NCBI GenBank assembly: GCA_024653215.1
Contig: JANLFU010000002.1
Location: forward strand, 62,001 to 126,000
Direction of reading: 5' to 3'
From: Candidatus Saccharicenans sp.
Lineage (GTDB): Bacteria; Acidobacteriota; Aminicenantia; Aminicenantales; Saccharicenantaceae
DNA length: 64,000 nt
Shown here: positions 8,388 through 16,648 of the stretch, in pieces
Numbering within the stretch: position 1 is the first letter of the stretch
How the letters are laid out: each line of letters opens with the position of its first letter
Program-made: the position numbers and the translations under genes
Notes under the pieces: generated by a model
The model's database searches: none
The model's input: the letters and a program-made list of their open reading frames with translations, nothing else
Told to the model about the DNA's origin: nothing

Positions 8388-9344
8388 ATGAAAGCCTGGA
8401 AAAAATTGCACGCGGACAGGCCGGCCAACACTGCTGGCGGCGAATCAAGACGGCCTGTCCCGATTATGATTATCTTAATTCTGGCGGCGTCCCTTTCATT
8501 CCCGGTAAGCCAGGCTGCGGCGGCTGAGAGCCGGAGGGTCGAGGCCGGTACGGGAGATGTTTTCGAGCTTCGTTACCGGCAGCTCCAGCCCGGAGAGCCG
8601 TTGCTTGTTATCTGGACCAGTTCAGTCTCTGACTATGCCGGGATTTTCTTCGGCGAAAGCAGCCACTGGTTAAAGAAAGGCGATTCAGGACGGCAGTTTC
8701 TGGTGCTGGGCCTGGATGTGATGCTCAAACCCGGGGAGCGGGTCCTGGAGGTCGAGCTGTGGTCTGGCGGTCAGCTGGCCGAAAAGCTGACCGTTAACCT
8801 GGAGGTGGCCGGACGGGATTTTCCCAGGAAAAAATTAACCGTGGACCAGAAGTATGTCACTCCGCCGCGGGAAGTTCTGGCCAGGATAAAGAGGGAATCC
8901 GAGCTGCTGGCCCTGGTTTATAGCACCAGCAGTCCGGACTGGCTGGCCGAAGGACCGTTTGTGCTGCCCTGCGAGGGAAATCTCTATCCAAACTTCGGGC
9001 AGCAGAGAATCTACAACAACGTCCCGCGCTCGGTGCATACCGGGGTGGACATCGCCGTGCCGGCCGGACATCCCATCGCCGCCACCAATTCCGGGCGGGT
9101 GGCGCTGGCTTCAGACCTCTATTACTCTGGAAAAACCGTCGTCATCGACCATGGATTGGGGCTTTTCAGCAGCTATTCCCATCTTTCCAAATTGCTGGTC
9201 AAAAGGGGAGAGATGGTTAAAACCGGGCAGGTGGTGGGCCTGGCCGGGTCCACCGGTCTGTCCACCGGGCCCCATCTGCACTGGGCGGTCAGGGTTTATG
9301 AAGCCAGGATTGACCCCCTGTCTCTTCTGGAGTTAGGGTTTTAA
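8388..9344 (+). CDS. M23 (LytM-type) metallopeptidase, exported
   Basis: Zinc endopeptidase of the LytM/lysostaphin type that cleaves cell-wall or other Gly-rich peptides. An N-terminal hydrophobic segment (IMIILILAASLSFPVSQAAAAE) is a signal peptide with an AxA-like site. A beta-rich N-terminal domain of about 150 residues precedes the catalytic domain, where HTGVD near residue 217 and HLHW near residue 295 supply the usual His/Asp/His zinc ligands, separated by the core GKTVVIDHGLGLFSSYSHL. The start ATG follows GGGAGGTGAGG. Cotranscribed with the D-aminoacylase gene. Confidence 0.92.
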   Translation: MKAWKKLHADRPANTAGGESRRPVPIMIILILAASLSFPVSQAAAAESRRVEAGTGDVFELRYRQLQPGEPLLVIWTSSVSDYAGIFFGESSHWLKKGDSGRQFLVLGLDVMLKPGERVLEVELWSGGQLAEKLTVNLEVAGRDFPRKKLTVDQKYVTPPREVLARIKRESELLALVYSTSSPDWLAEGPFVLPCEGNLYPNFGQQRIYNNVPRSVHTGVDIAVPAGHPIAATNSGRVALASDLYYSGKTVVIDHGLGLFSSYSHLSKLLVKRGEMVKTGQVVGLAGSTGLSTGPHLHWAVRVYEARIDPLSLLELGF

Positions 9345-9693
9345 GCTCGCCTTTTAAGACCTGCAGCCTATTGACATCTCTCGACTGCCCGGGTCTGTAA
9401 TCTATAAAGATGCATTTTTTTTATTATCGTTAAGCCCCGGAATTTTATATTCGATTAAAAAGTTGAGTTTCATGTAAATAAAGAGTCAGGGTGAACAACT
9501 CTTATCATTTTATGATCCCTCCTGGCAAAAATGCCAAGCCCGAGCCGGTCACGGTTTAAGCAGAGCCTCAACATCTTTTGCCCGGATGTCTCCAGGAATG
9601 CCGAGTAAACGGGAGCAACCACCCCGTCCGGACTTATCTCTTTATTTTTTTCTGAGCCCGCGATGGGCTTGAGCCAGTATCAACATCGTTGGC
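9345..9693. other. Intergenic region between convergent genes, no gene seen
   Basis: 349 bases between the M23 gene and the end of the S9 peptidase gene. It is AT-richer than its surroundings. It holds small dyads (AAGAGT/ACTCTT at 9481-9503; TGGCA/TGCCA at about 9522-9535) and a TTGACA at about 9371 with no well-spaced -10. None forms a hairpin followed by a T tract in a useful direction, and no convincing ORF is present. Confidence 0.5.
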
Positions 9694-11739
9694 CTATTTT
9701 TTTAGGTAAGTGGCCAGCCAGTCCAGGACGGTCTGCCACCACAACCGGGCGTTGAGCGGCTTCTGGATGAAATGGTCTTCGTCCGGGAAGTAAAGCAACC
9801 GGCTGGGCACCCCCATCCTCTGCAACGAGGTAAAAAATTGCAGGCCCTGCTCCAGCGGTACCCGGAAGTCGTTGGCGCTGTGGATAACCAGGGTCGGGGT
9901 CTTGAAATTCTGGACGTAGTAGCTGGGCGAAAATTTCTGGTACATTTCCGGGTTGGTCCAGGGTGTGCCCCGGTACTCCCATTCCGGGAACCAGAGTTCT
10001 TCGGTGGCCCCGTACTCGGAGCGCAGGTCGAAGACTCCGGAATGGCTGATGAGGCAATCGAAAATGTCGGTCTGGCCGGCAATCCAGTCAATCATGTAGC
10101 CGCCGTAGGAGGCCCCGGCCGCTCCCAGCCTGTCCCTGTCTATGAACGGGTAAGAGCCGTGCAGATAACCCACGGCTTTGATGAGGTCGCGGTAGGGCTT
10201 GCCGCCCCAGTCACCGCTGATGGAATCGGTAAAGGCCTGGCCGTAGCCGGTGCTGCCGTGGAAGTTGACCATGGCCACGACATAGCCGGGGGCGGCGAAC
10301 ATCTGGGCATTCCAGCGGTAATGGAAATTGTCCACCCAGGCTCCCTGGGGACCACCATGAATTAACATCACCAGCGGGTATTTTTTATTCGGGTCGAAGA
10401 AGGGCGGCTTGAGCAGCAGGCCGTGCACCCGGTCGCCTTCCGATTCGAACCAGAAGTCCTCGGCCGCGTTCATCTCCAGACCGGCCAGCAACCCGGCATT
10501 GACGTCGGTGAGCTGTTTTAATTTCCTGCTGGCCAGGTCAATAGAATAGACGTCGTTAGGACGATTGATGGCCTGTTTCAGGGCGTAGATGGTCCGCCCG
10601 TCAGGAGAAATCCGCAGGGCGCTCAGGTAATGTCCTTCCAGGATTTTCTCGATTTTGCCGCCGGCGAGGGCCACTCTGAACAGCGCGGTTCGGGCCTTTT
10701 CTTCGCACAGGAAATAGATGGCTTTGCCGTCCGGGGCCCATAGGAATTCGCTCAGGGAATAATCAAGTTTTTCAGTCAGGTTGGTAAAGGTCCTGTTCTG
10801 CCGGTCATAGAGAATCAGGTCCAGCTGGTCAGCTTCAAAGCCAGGCCTGGCCATGGCCCGGTAGGCCAGGTAGCGGCCGTCCGGGGAATATTTGGGGTCG
10901 ATATCGTTGGCCCGGCTGGTGGTCAGTTTTTCCAGATTTTTTCCTTCTGGCGTGGTCAGGAAAACATCGTTATTCGTTCCCAGCCCGAGTTTCAACTCCG
11001 GGTCGATGTTACGTACCAGGGCGATTTCTTTTTCATCGGGGGCCAGGCAGAAATCGAGCTCGCCGCCCAGGGCAATCGGCGGGGTATCGTAATCGCCCGG
11101 GGTCAGGTCCAGCGGCTGGCCGCCATCCAGCGGAAACAGGAAAAGGTGGCTCCTGGTGCCGTCAAACCAGGTATTCCAGTGGCGGAAAAGCAGGTGGTCG
11201 TAAATTCTGGCCTTGACCTTGCTTGCTTCCCGCTCCTCGAATTTCTTCCGGTTGGCTTCAAGGTCCGGACACTCCGGGAAAACCGAGCTGGTGACCAGCA
11301 GGAACTTTCCCGACCTGGACCAGCTGAAGGAACCGACCCCGCCGGGAAAATCGGTGACCTTGCGGGCCTCGCCGCCGCCGGCTGGTATCAGCCAGACCTG
11401 GGGCGAACCACCCCGGGTGGAAATGAAGGCCAGGGTCCGGCCGTCGGGGGACCAGCGTGGGGAGAAGTCGGCTGCCGGGCTGAAAACGAACGGAACCGGG
11501 GTTCCGCCAGTGGCCGGCACCAGGTAAATATCGCTATTGCCGCGGTTGGTCTCCAGGCTCATGGCCGTGATGACCAGGGCCAGGTTTTTTCCGTCGGGCG
11601 TGAGCTGCGGGTCGGTCACCCTTTTAATCTTTATAAAATCGTCGAAGGTCAGAGCCTTTCTGGTCTGGGCCGGGGCCGTGGACAGGCCCAGGCTCAGGCT
11701 GATGATCATGATCACCAGGTTTTTAAGTGCCCGTTTCAT
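9694..11739 (-). CDS. S9 family prolyl oligopeptidase-type peptidase (acylaminoacyl-peptidase branch), exported
   Basis: Serine peptidase that hydrolyses short peptides. The ATG at 11739, with AGGAGGA 6-7 bases upstream, gives a clean signal peptide (LKNLVIMIISLSLGLSTAPAQ); the track's start 14 codons earlier lacks a site. The N-terminal half is a beta-propeller with WSPDG-type blades (PRWSPDGRTLAF, DPKYSPDGRYLAY, LWAPDGKAIYF). The C-terminal alpha/beta-hydrolase carries the nucleophile in GASYGGYM (about residue 543), Asp in SANDFRVP (about 623) and His in PDEDHF (about 655). The likely location is the periplasm or the cell exterior. It is a monocistronic minus-strand gene, divergent from the ABC operon. 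Confidence 0.93.
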   Translation of the reverse strand: MKRALKNLVIMIISLSLGLSTAPAQTRKALTFDDFIKIKRVTDPQLTPDGKNLALVITAMSLETNRGNSDIYLVPATGGTPVPFVFSPAADFSPRWSPDGRTLAFISTRGGSPQVWLIPAGGGEARKVTDFPGGVGSFSWSRSGKFLLVTSSVFPECPDLEANRKKFEEREASKVKARIYDHLLFRHWNTWFDGTRSHLFLFPLDGGQPLDLTPGDYDTPPIALGGELDFCLAPDEKEIALVRNIDPELKLGLGTNNDVFLTTPEGKNLEKLTTSRANDIDPKYSPDGRYLAYRAMARPGFEADQLDLILYDRQNRTFTNLTEKLDYSLSEFLWAPDGKAIYFLCEEKARTALFRVALAGGKIEKILEGHYLSALRISPDGRTIYALKQAINRPNDVYSIDLASRKLKQLTDVNAGLLAGLEMNAAEDFWFESEGDRVHGLLLKPPFFDPNKKYPLVMLIHGGPQGAWVDNFHYRWNAQMFAAPGYVVAMVNFHGSTGYGQAFTDSISGDWGGKPYRDLIKAVGYLHGSYPFIDRDRLGAAGASYGGYMIDWIAGQTDIFDCLISHSGVFDLRSEYGATEELWFPEWEYRGTPWTNPEMYQKFSPSYYVQNFKTPTLVIHSANDFRVPLEQGLQFFTSLQRMGVPSRLLYFPDEDHFIQKPLNARLWWQTVLDWLATYLKK

Positions 11740-11938
11740 ATCGGTCCTCCTGAAAATGGCCGTTATATTTTTCCCGAGCATTATAAACTATCCGGCTGCC
11801 CGGGGCAAAAGCCGGCCAGGCTATTGATTTGAAATTTTATTTTGCCGCCGGCGGTTTTTTCTGGTAAAAGTGATAAAATAAACCAGGTTAGATTGAATTT
11901 CGTATTCAGATAAAAGAGCTGGTAAGCCGGGACGGTCG

Positions 11939-12850
11939 ATGAGCATCGAGCTTCAGAACATCCATTATTCCTACGGGAAGGTCAAGGCCCTGAACGGGGT
12001 CAACCTGACTGTCGGGGAAGGGGCCACCGGTCTGCTGGGACCGAACGGGGCCGGCAAGAGCACATTGATCAAGATCATGCTCGGATTTCTGACCCCGGCC
12101 GAAGGCCAGGGTAAGGTCCTCGGCTACGATGTCCGGACTGAACAGAAATTCATCCGGCGCCTGGTGGGCTACATGCCCGAGGATGAATGCTTCATTCCTG
12201 GCCTGGACGCGGTTACCTTCACCGCCCTGATGGGCGAGCTGTCCGGCCTGCCGCGCCAGGAAGCCATGAAGCGGGCCCACGAAGTGCTGTTCTACGTCGG
12301 CCTGGGCGAGTCGCGCTATCGGCTGGTCGACACCTATTCTTCCGGAATGAAGCAGCGACTGAAACTGGCCCAGGCCCTGGTGCACGACCCCAAGCTCTTG
12401 TTCCTGGACGAGCCCACTTCCAGTCTCGACCCGACCGGCCGGCAGGAAATCCTGGAGCTGATCGGGGAGATCGCTTCAACCAAGGATATCCGGGTGCTGC
12501 TGTCCTCGCACATCCTGGCCGACATCGAGCTCATCTGCGACCGGGTGGTCATCATAAATAAAGGAGAAATCGCGGCCACTGGTCGAATTGAAGACCTGAA
12601 GATGGTCAACTACCAGCTCTACGAGCTCCGGATAAAGGGCGAGCTCAACGGTTTTCGCCGGGAGCTGGAGGAGGCCGGTTGCCGGGTGGAAGAAACCGAA
12701 GACCGTCTGGTTAAAGTATATACCCCGCCGGGTTTTGACCGCCGGCGTATTTTTCTTAGTGCTGCCAGGAACGGGGTCCAGGTCAGGCAGTTCGTCTGCA
12801 GCCAGACCTCGCTCGAAGACCTGTTCGCCCGGGTGGTGGGAGTCGACTGA
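11939..12850 (+). CDS. ABC transporter ATP-binding protein (ABC-2 type), first copy
   Basis: Nucleotide-binding subunit of an ABC-2 export-type transporter. Walker A GPNGAGKST is near residue 40; the signature is YSSGMKQRLKLAQAL, Walker B is LLFLDEPTSSLDP, and the switch His is in LLSSHIL. A C-terminal extension of about 80 residues after the NBD resembles the regulatory tail of the CcmA/DrrA group. It is the first gene of a four-gene operon; its stop overlaps the permease start (TGATG). The substrate cannot be read from sequence. Confidence 0.93.
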   Translation: MSIELQNIHYSYGKVKALNGVNLTVGEGATGLLGPNGAGKSTLIKIMLGFLTPAEGQGKVLGYDVRTEQKFIRRLVGYMPEDECFIPGLDAVTFTALMGELSGLPRQEAMKRAHEVLFYVGLGESRYRLVDTYSSGMKQRLKLAQALVHDPKLLFLDEPTSSLDPTGRQEILELIGEIASTKDIRVLLSSHILADIELICDRVVIINKGEIAATGRIEDLKMVNYQLYELRIKGELNGFRRELEEAGCRVEETEDRLVKVYTPPGFDRRRIFLSAARNGVQVRQFVCSQTSLEDLFARVVGVD

Positions 12851-13722
12851 TGGCCGAAGTCAGGGAAAAGGGTTACCATCACTGGGAAGGTCAGCTCCAG
12901 GATAAGGGCCGGATGTTCTGGCCCATTACCAGGACCGGCATCAAGCTGGCCTTTCAGCGCAAGCGCTTCAAGTTTCTTTTCGCCGTGTCTTTTATGCCGG
13001 CCATCACTTTCGCCGTGGGCGTCTACATCTCCGAGCGATTGGAAGATTTCAAGTTCATGGCCCAGGGAGCCGAGAGGACCCTTCAGGTTAACCCCGGGTT
13101 TTTCAGGACCTACCTCAGCCTGGATTTCATATTCTTCATGATTCTGCTGTTGATGGCCCTGGGCGGGGCCGGCCTCATCGCCGACGATTTCCGCCATAAA
13201 GCTATCCAGCTGTATTTCGCCCGGCCGCTGACCAGGCTCGACTACCTGCTGGGCAAGGCCGGGGTGGTGATGTTTTTTGTCGGCCTGCTGACCCTGGTCC
13301 CGGCCCTCATCCTGTTTCTGCTGAAGCTTCTGTTCTCGGGCAGCTTCAAGTTCTTCCTGGACTATCCCTGGTTGCCCCTCTCCATTATTATCTACTCTGC
13401 CTTCCTGATGGTCTTTTTCACCTGCTATGTCCTGCTGGCCTCGTCTGTCAGCAAGAACCGGAATTATGTCATCGCCCTGATTTTTGCCGTTTATTATCTT
13501 TCAGAGATTGCCAGGGGAATATTCTACGTCATCTTCCGTTCTCCCTATTCCATCCTCCTGTCGATTCCGGGCAACCTGCAACAGGTGGCCGCGGCCGTGT
13601 TTCAGGTCAAGCCGGCCCTGGCCGTGCCCTGGTACCTGTCCTTCCTGGTTCTGTCCGCTTTCTGCCTGCTGTCGTTTTTCTTTTTAAGACGCAAGCTCAG
13701 GGGAGTGGAGGTTATCCGGTGA
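12850..13722 (+). CDS. ABC-2 type permease, first copy
   Basis: Integral membrane partner of the preceding ATPase: about six hydrophobic segments (for example FKFLFAVSFMPAITFAVGVYI, FIFFMILLLMALGGAGLIADD, VMFFVGLLTLVPALILFLL). The motif AGLIADDFRHKAIQLYFARPLTRLDYLLGK is the usual ABC-2 cytoplasmic loop. The start ATG shares a base with the upstream stop, and the end overlaps the next ATPase by 4 bases (GTGA), so all four cistrons are translationally coupled. The N-terminal GYHHWEGQL is typical of permeases of this subfamily. Confidence 0.9.
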   Translation: MAEVREKGYHHWEGQLQDKGRMFWPITRTGIKLAFQRKRFKFLFAVSFMPAITFAVGVYISERLEDFKFMAQGAERTLQVNPGFFRTYLSLDFIFFMILLLMALGGAGLIADDFRHKAIQLYFARPLTRLDYLLGKAGVVMFFVGLLTLVPALILFLLKLLFSGSFKFFLDYPWLPLSIIIYSAFLMVFFTCYVLLASSVSKNRNYVIALIFAVYYLSEIARGIFYVIFRSPYSILLSIPGNLQQVAAAVFQVKPALAVPWYLSFLVLSAFCLLSFFFLRRKLRGVEVIR

Positions 13723-14645
13723 GCGCGGTTATCGAGGCCAGGAATCTTTCCCGCTGGTACGGAAACGTCCTGGGCATCAGCGAGATCACCCTGGACATCG
13801 AGCCCGGGATAACCGCTCTGCTCGGGCCAAACGGGGCCGGCAAGTCGACCTTCATGAAAATCATAACCGGTCAGCTCAAGGCCAACATCGGCCAGGTCAG
13901 GATTTTCGGTCAGCCCGTCTGGAACAACCGGCACATTTTCCGGCGGCTGGGCTTCTGCCCGGAATCGGACGCCTTTTACGAGGAACTGAACGGCCTGGAA
14001 TTCCTGACCGGACTGCTGTCGCTTTACGGCTACGACCGGAAAGAGTGCCTGGACCGGGCCAACCGGGCCCTGGAGCTGGTGGAACTCAAGGACGTCAGCC
14101 GGCGGCCAATCAGGAGTTACAGCCGGGGCATGCGCCAGAGAATCAAGATTGCCCAGACCATCGCCCACGACCCGGAGATCCTGATCCTGGACGAGCCGCT
14201 CAGCGGGCTGGACCCCCTTGGCAAACGACGCATCATCAGGCTGATCAAGGAATTCCGGGATGCCGGGAAAACGGTGGTGGTCTCCAGCCACGTCCTGCCC
14301 GAAGTGGAGGCCCTGACCTCGGAAATCATCCTGATCCATAACGGCAAAATCCTGGCCAGGGGAGATATCCACTTCATCCGGGAGCTTCTGGACAGCCATC
14401 CCCACATGATCCGGGTCAAATCGCCGCAGTACCGGGAACTGGCCAGGTTGCTGGCGGCCGAGGAGTATGTTCTCAATATCACCTTTGAACCTGAAGCCTC
14501 GGCCGTGGTCTTCGAGACTCACCACCGCGACCGCTTCTTCAACCGGTTGAACGAGCTGGTGCTCGACCCGGGTCTGGACCTGGAAGAGATCACCTCGCCC
14601 GACGATAACCTGCAGGCCGTGTTTGACTACCTGGTGGGAAGGTAA
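13719..14645 (+). CDS. ABC transporter ATP-binding protein (ABC-2 type), second copy
   Basis: Second nucleotide-binding subunit: Walker A GPNGAGKST, signature SYSRGMRQRIKIAQ, Walker B ILILDEPLSGLDP, switch His in VVSSHVLPEVE. It is a paralogue of the first ATPase (similar length and order) but diverged. It starts with GTG overlapping the permease stop by 4 bases. The C-terminal region (HPHMIRVKSPQYRELARLL) is an ABC-2 tail domain. It is probably paired with the following permease, giving either two transporters or one heteromeric complex. Confidence 0.93.
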   Translation: MSAVIEARNLSRWYGNVLGISEITLDIEPGITALLGPNGAGKSTFMKIITGQLKANIGQVRIFGQPVWNNRHIFRRLGFCPESDAFYEELNGLEFLTGLLSLYGYDRKECLDRANRALELVELKDVSRRPIRSYSRGMRQRIKIAQTIAHDPEILILDEPLSGLDPLGKRRIIRLIKEFRDAGKTVVVSSHVLPEVEALTSEIILIHNGKILARGDIHFIRELLDSHPHMIRVKSPQYRELARLLAAEEYVLNITFEPEASAVVFETHHRDRFFNRLNELVLDPGLDLEEITSPDDNLQAVFDYLVGR

Positions 14646-14646
14646 G

Positions 14647-15429
14647 ATGAAAGAAGAAATACTCAGGGTCTTTTCCTTCTACTTCTTCCTGGGCAGGAAG
14701 TCCGGCCGGACCAGGACCTTTTTCCTGCTGAGTTCAATGGCGGTGCTGATGGCCCTGGTCATCAGGACCTACCGGCTGGCCGGCCACTGGACCGAGGACG
14801 GCCAGGTCGTTTTTCAGAATTTCCTGATGGTCTTTTTCCTGCAGTTCCTGATCGTGCTGCTGGGCCTGTTCTACGGAAGCTCCATCGTGGTGGAAGAGCT
14901 TGATAACCGCACCCTGCCTTACCTGACTTCCCGTCCGGTTAGGCGGGCGGCCATCATCCTCGGCAAGTACCTGGCCTACCTGAGCCTGACCACCGTCATG
15001 CTGGTCTTCGCTGTTCTCCTGTCCTACCTGATACTCAACCTGGACGCCGAATTCCAGGCGAAGGACCTGCTGACTGTCCTGCGCTACTCGGCCATCCTCT
15101 GGCTGGGCCTGGCCGCCTATCTTTCTTTTTTCAGTTTTCTCGGAACCTGGTTGAAGAAACCGATACTGGTGGGGCTGGCTTTTGGCTTCGGCTGGGAAAG
15201 TGTCATCCAGTATTTTCCGGGGACCACCCAGAAACTATCGGTGGCCCATTACCTGAAATCCCTTCTGCCCCAGTATACCAGCAGCAGCGGGAAGCTCGGC
15301 TTCCTTTTCATCAGGCTGGAACCGACCAAACCGGCCCTGGCGGTGGCTATCCTGGCGGGGATAATCCTGGTTTTTCTGGTCCTGGCCTGCCTGTTTTTTA
15401 CCTACAAGGAATACCTGTTCGAAGACTGA
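14647..15429 (+). CDS. ABC-2 type permease, second copy
   Basis: About six membrane segments (TFFLLSSMAVLMALVI, FLMVFFLQFLIVLLGLFYGSSIV, LSLTTVMLVFAVLLSYLIL, and a C-terminal LAVAILAGIILVFLVLACLFF). The loop VEELDNRTLPYLTSRPVRRAAIILGKY matches ABC-2 permeases. The ATG at 14647, one base after the preceding stop, is the likely start; the track's start is inside the upstream gene. Last gene of the operon; it converges on a lipoprotein gene. Confidence 0.88.
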   Translation: MKEEILRVFSFYFFLGRKSGRTRTFFLLSSMAVLMALVIRTYRLAGHWTEDGQVVFQNFLMVFFLQFLIVLLGLFYGSSIVVEELDNRTLPYLTSRPVRRAAIILGKYLAYLSLTTVMLVFAVLLSYLILNLDAEFQAKDLLTVLRYSAILWLGLAAYLSFFSFLGTWLKKPILVGLAFGFGWESVIQYFPGTTQKLSVAHYLKSLLPQYTSSSGKLGFLFIRLEPTKPALAVAILAGIILVFLVLACLFFTYKEYLFED

Positions 15430-15477
15430 ACGCGGATCGCCGGCCGCCCAGCCCGGCTGAAAAAATTTCTCCTGAAC

Positions 15478-16491
15478 TCAGGGACTGGTTTTTTCCTTCT
15501 GGACAGCCCGGTCGCCGACCATTCTTTCTCTTATGATTTTCTTCAGGCCGTCAATCAGGTCTTCTTTCAGGCTCAGGTAGAGTTTAACGTAGCGTTCGCT
15601 GGAGGTTATTTCCAGGGAGTTAAGGGCCTGTCCGACTTCCGGGGCCTCGCCGCTCAGCCCCAGTCCCAGGGCCTTTAGCCCGCTCAGTGTTTCGGCGATC
15701 TTCTGGTGGCTGTCCCTGGAATCGGCATAGACCTTGATCTCGGCCGTGTAGCTTGGCTGGCGGTAATCGGTAAATGAAGAAAGGTAGCGGACTTTCTCCA
15801 TCAGCTTGAAAGCGGGATTATCGCTGTCCTCGGCCTTGAACAGGCCGGTGGGAACGGTCAGCCAGCCGAAGGTCAGGGAGTTCATATTTATGTCCTTGAG
15901 GTAGGGGCGCTTTTCCTTGCTGGTCAGGAGGTTGGGAACCTTGCCTTTATAAACCTCGATGATTTTCTTGACCGCTTTCTCCGAGCCTATGGCCAGGTTG
16001 GAGTCATCCAGGAAGGCCAGGCAACCAACGGCCGACTCTTCGATTTCGATGAAGGGGAAGAAAGGAATTCCCTCGTAGTACTCCAGGCTGGATTCCTGCT
16101 GGCTATCGGCGGGGATCAGTTTTGACCGGTCATACTTGAGGTTCACCAGGAGAACAGCGTTCTCGGCCGGCTTATTCATGTCCCCGGCCACGGCCACGGC
16201 CACCAGGAAGACGTCCCTGGTCAGGTTGACAAAGGCTTCGGCTTTTTTACGATAGGCAGCCAGTTCTTTTTCTTCCTCGATCGTTTTCTGAATGGCCTTG
16301 AGGTTCACCAGGCGGTTCCAGTCAGCCACCATGAAGGCCGAGGTATCGGCCGGAAGCAGGGTTAGCATATCCTGGCCGCGAGCCTTCCCGGCCACCGGAA
16401 TCCTCGGGGTCGGGGCGCAGCTCAGAAACATTAAGGGCAGTATCAAGAACAAGGAAAAAACGGCGAAAGACCTATTTTTTTTCGTGGACAT
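15478..16491 (-). CDS. Predicted lipoprotein of unknown function
   Basis: A 337-residue exported lipoprotein: a basic N-terminus and hydrophobic segment end in LMFLSCAP, a good lipobox. The mature part begins with MLTLLPADTSAFMVADW, a pattern of proteins that measure residual or threshold-like quantities (DUF3352-like organisation), and continues as an alternating alpha/beta soluble domain with no recognised catalytic motif. GGAGAG precedes the ATG. It is transcribed alone and divergently from the M24 peptidase gene. I do not assign a function. Confidence 0.75.
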   Translation of the reverse strand: MSTKKNRSFAVFSLFLILPLMFLSCAPTPRIPVAGKARGQDMLTLLPADTSAFMVADWNRLVNLKAIQKTIEEEKELAAYRKKAEAFVNLTRDVFLVAVAVAGDMNKPAENAVLLVNLKYDRSKLIPADSQQESSLEYYEGIPFFPFIEIEESAVGCLAFLDDSNLAIGSEKAVKKIIEVYKGKVPNLLTSKEKRPYLKDINMNSLTFGWLTVPTGLFKAEDSDNPAFKLMEKVRYLSSFTDYRQPSYTAEIKVYADSRDSHQKIAETLSGLKALGLGLSGEAPEVGQALNSLEITSSERYVKLYLSLKEDLIDGLKKIIRERMVGDRAVQKEKTSP

Positions 16492-16586
16492 AATTCTCTC
16501 CTTCGTTAATTTATACGAAAATGACCGGTGCCCGGTTCACCAGCCTCTATCATATTACAGTAAAGCAGGCGGGCACAATAAATCTC

Positions 16587-16616
16587 TTGCCAGAAGGGGG
16601 CGGACTGGGTTTTAAT
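16587..16616 (+). promoter_or_regulatory. Candidate promoter of the M24 peptidase gene
   Basis: TTGCCA, 18-base spacer, TTTAAT; each hexamer is one base from the consensus. The start site would be about 25 bases upstream of the ATG at 16649. Confidence 0.38.
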
Positions 16617-16648
16617 AGGAAATCTGAATTCTGTCGGGTGGAGGTGCC

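Noticed and set aside
9371-9410. Possible promoter TTGACA...TGTAAT after the M23 gene
   Set aside because: Spacer is 19 bases and there is no plus-strand gene downstream.
9640-9693. GAGCCC/GGGCTT dyad after the S9 gene as a terminator
   Set aside because: On the minus strand it is followed by A's, not U's.
15430-15477. GC hairpin between the ABC operon and the lipoprotein gene
   Set aside because: No T tract follows the stem on either strand.
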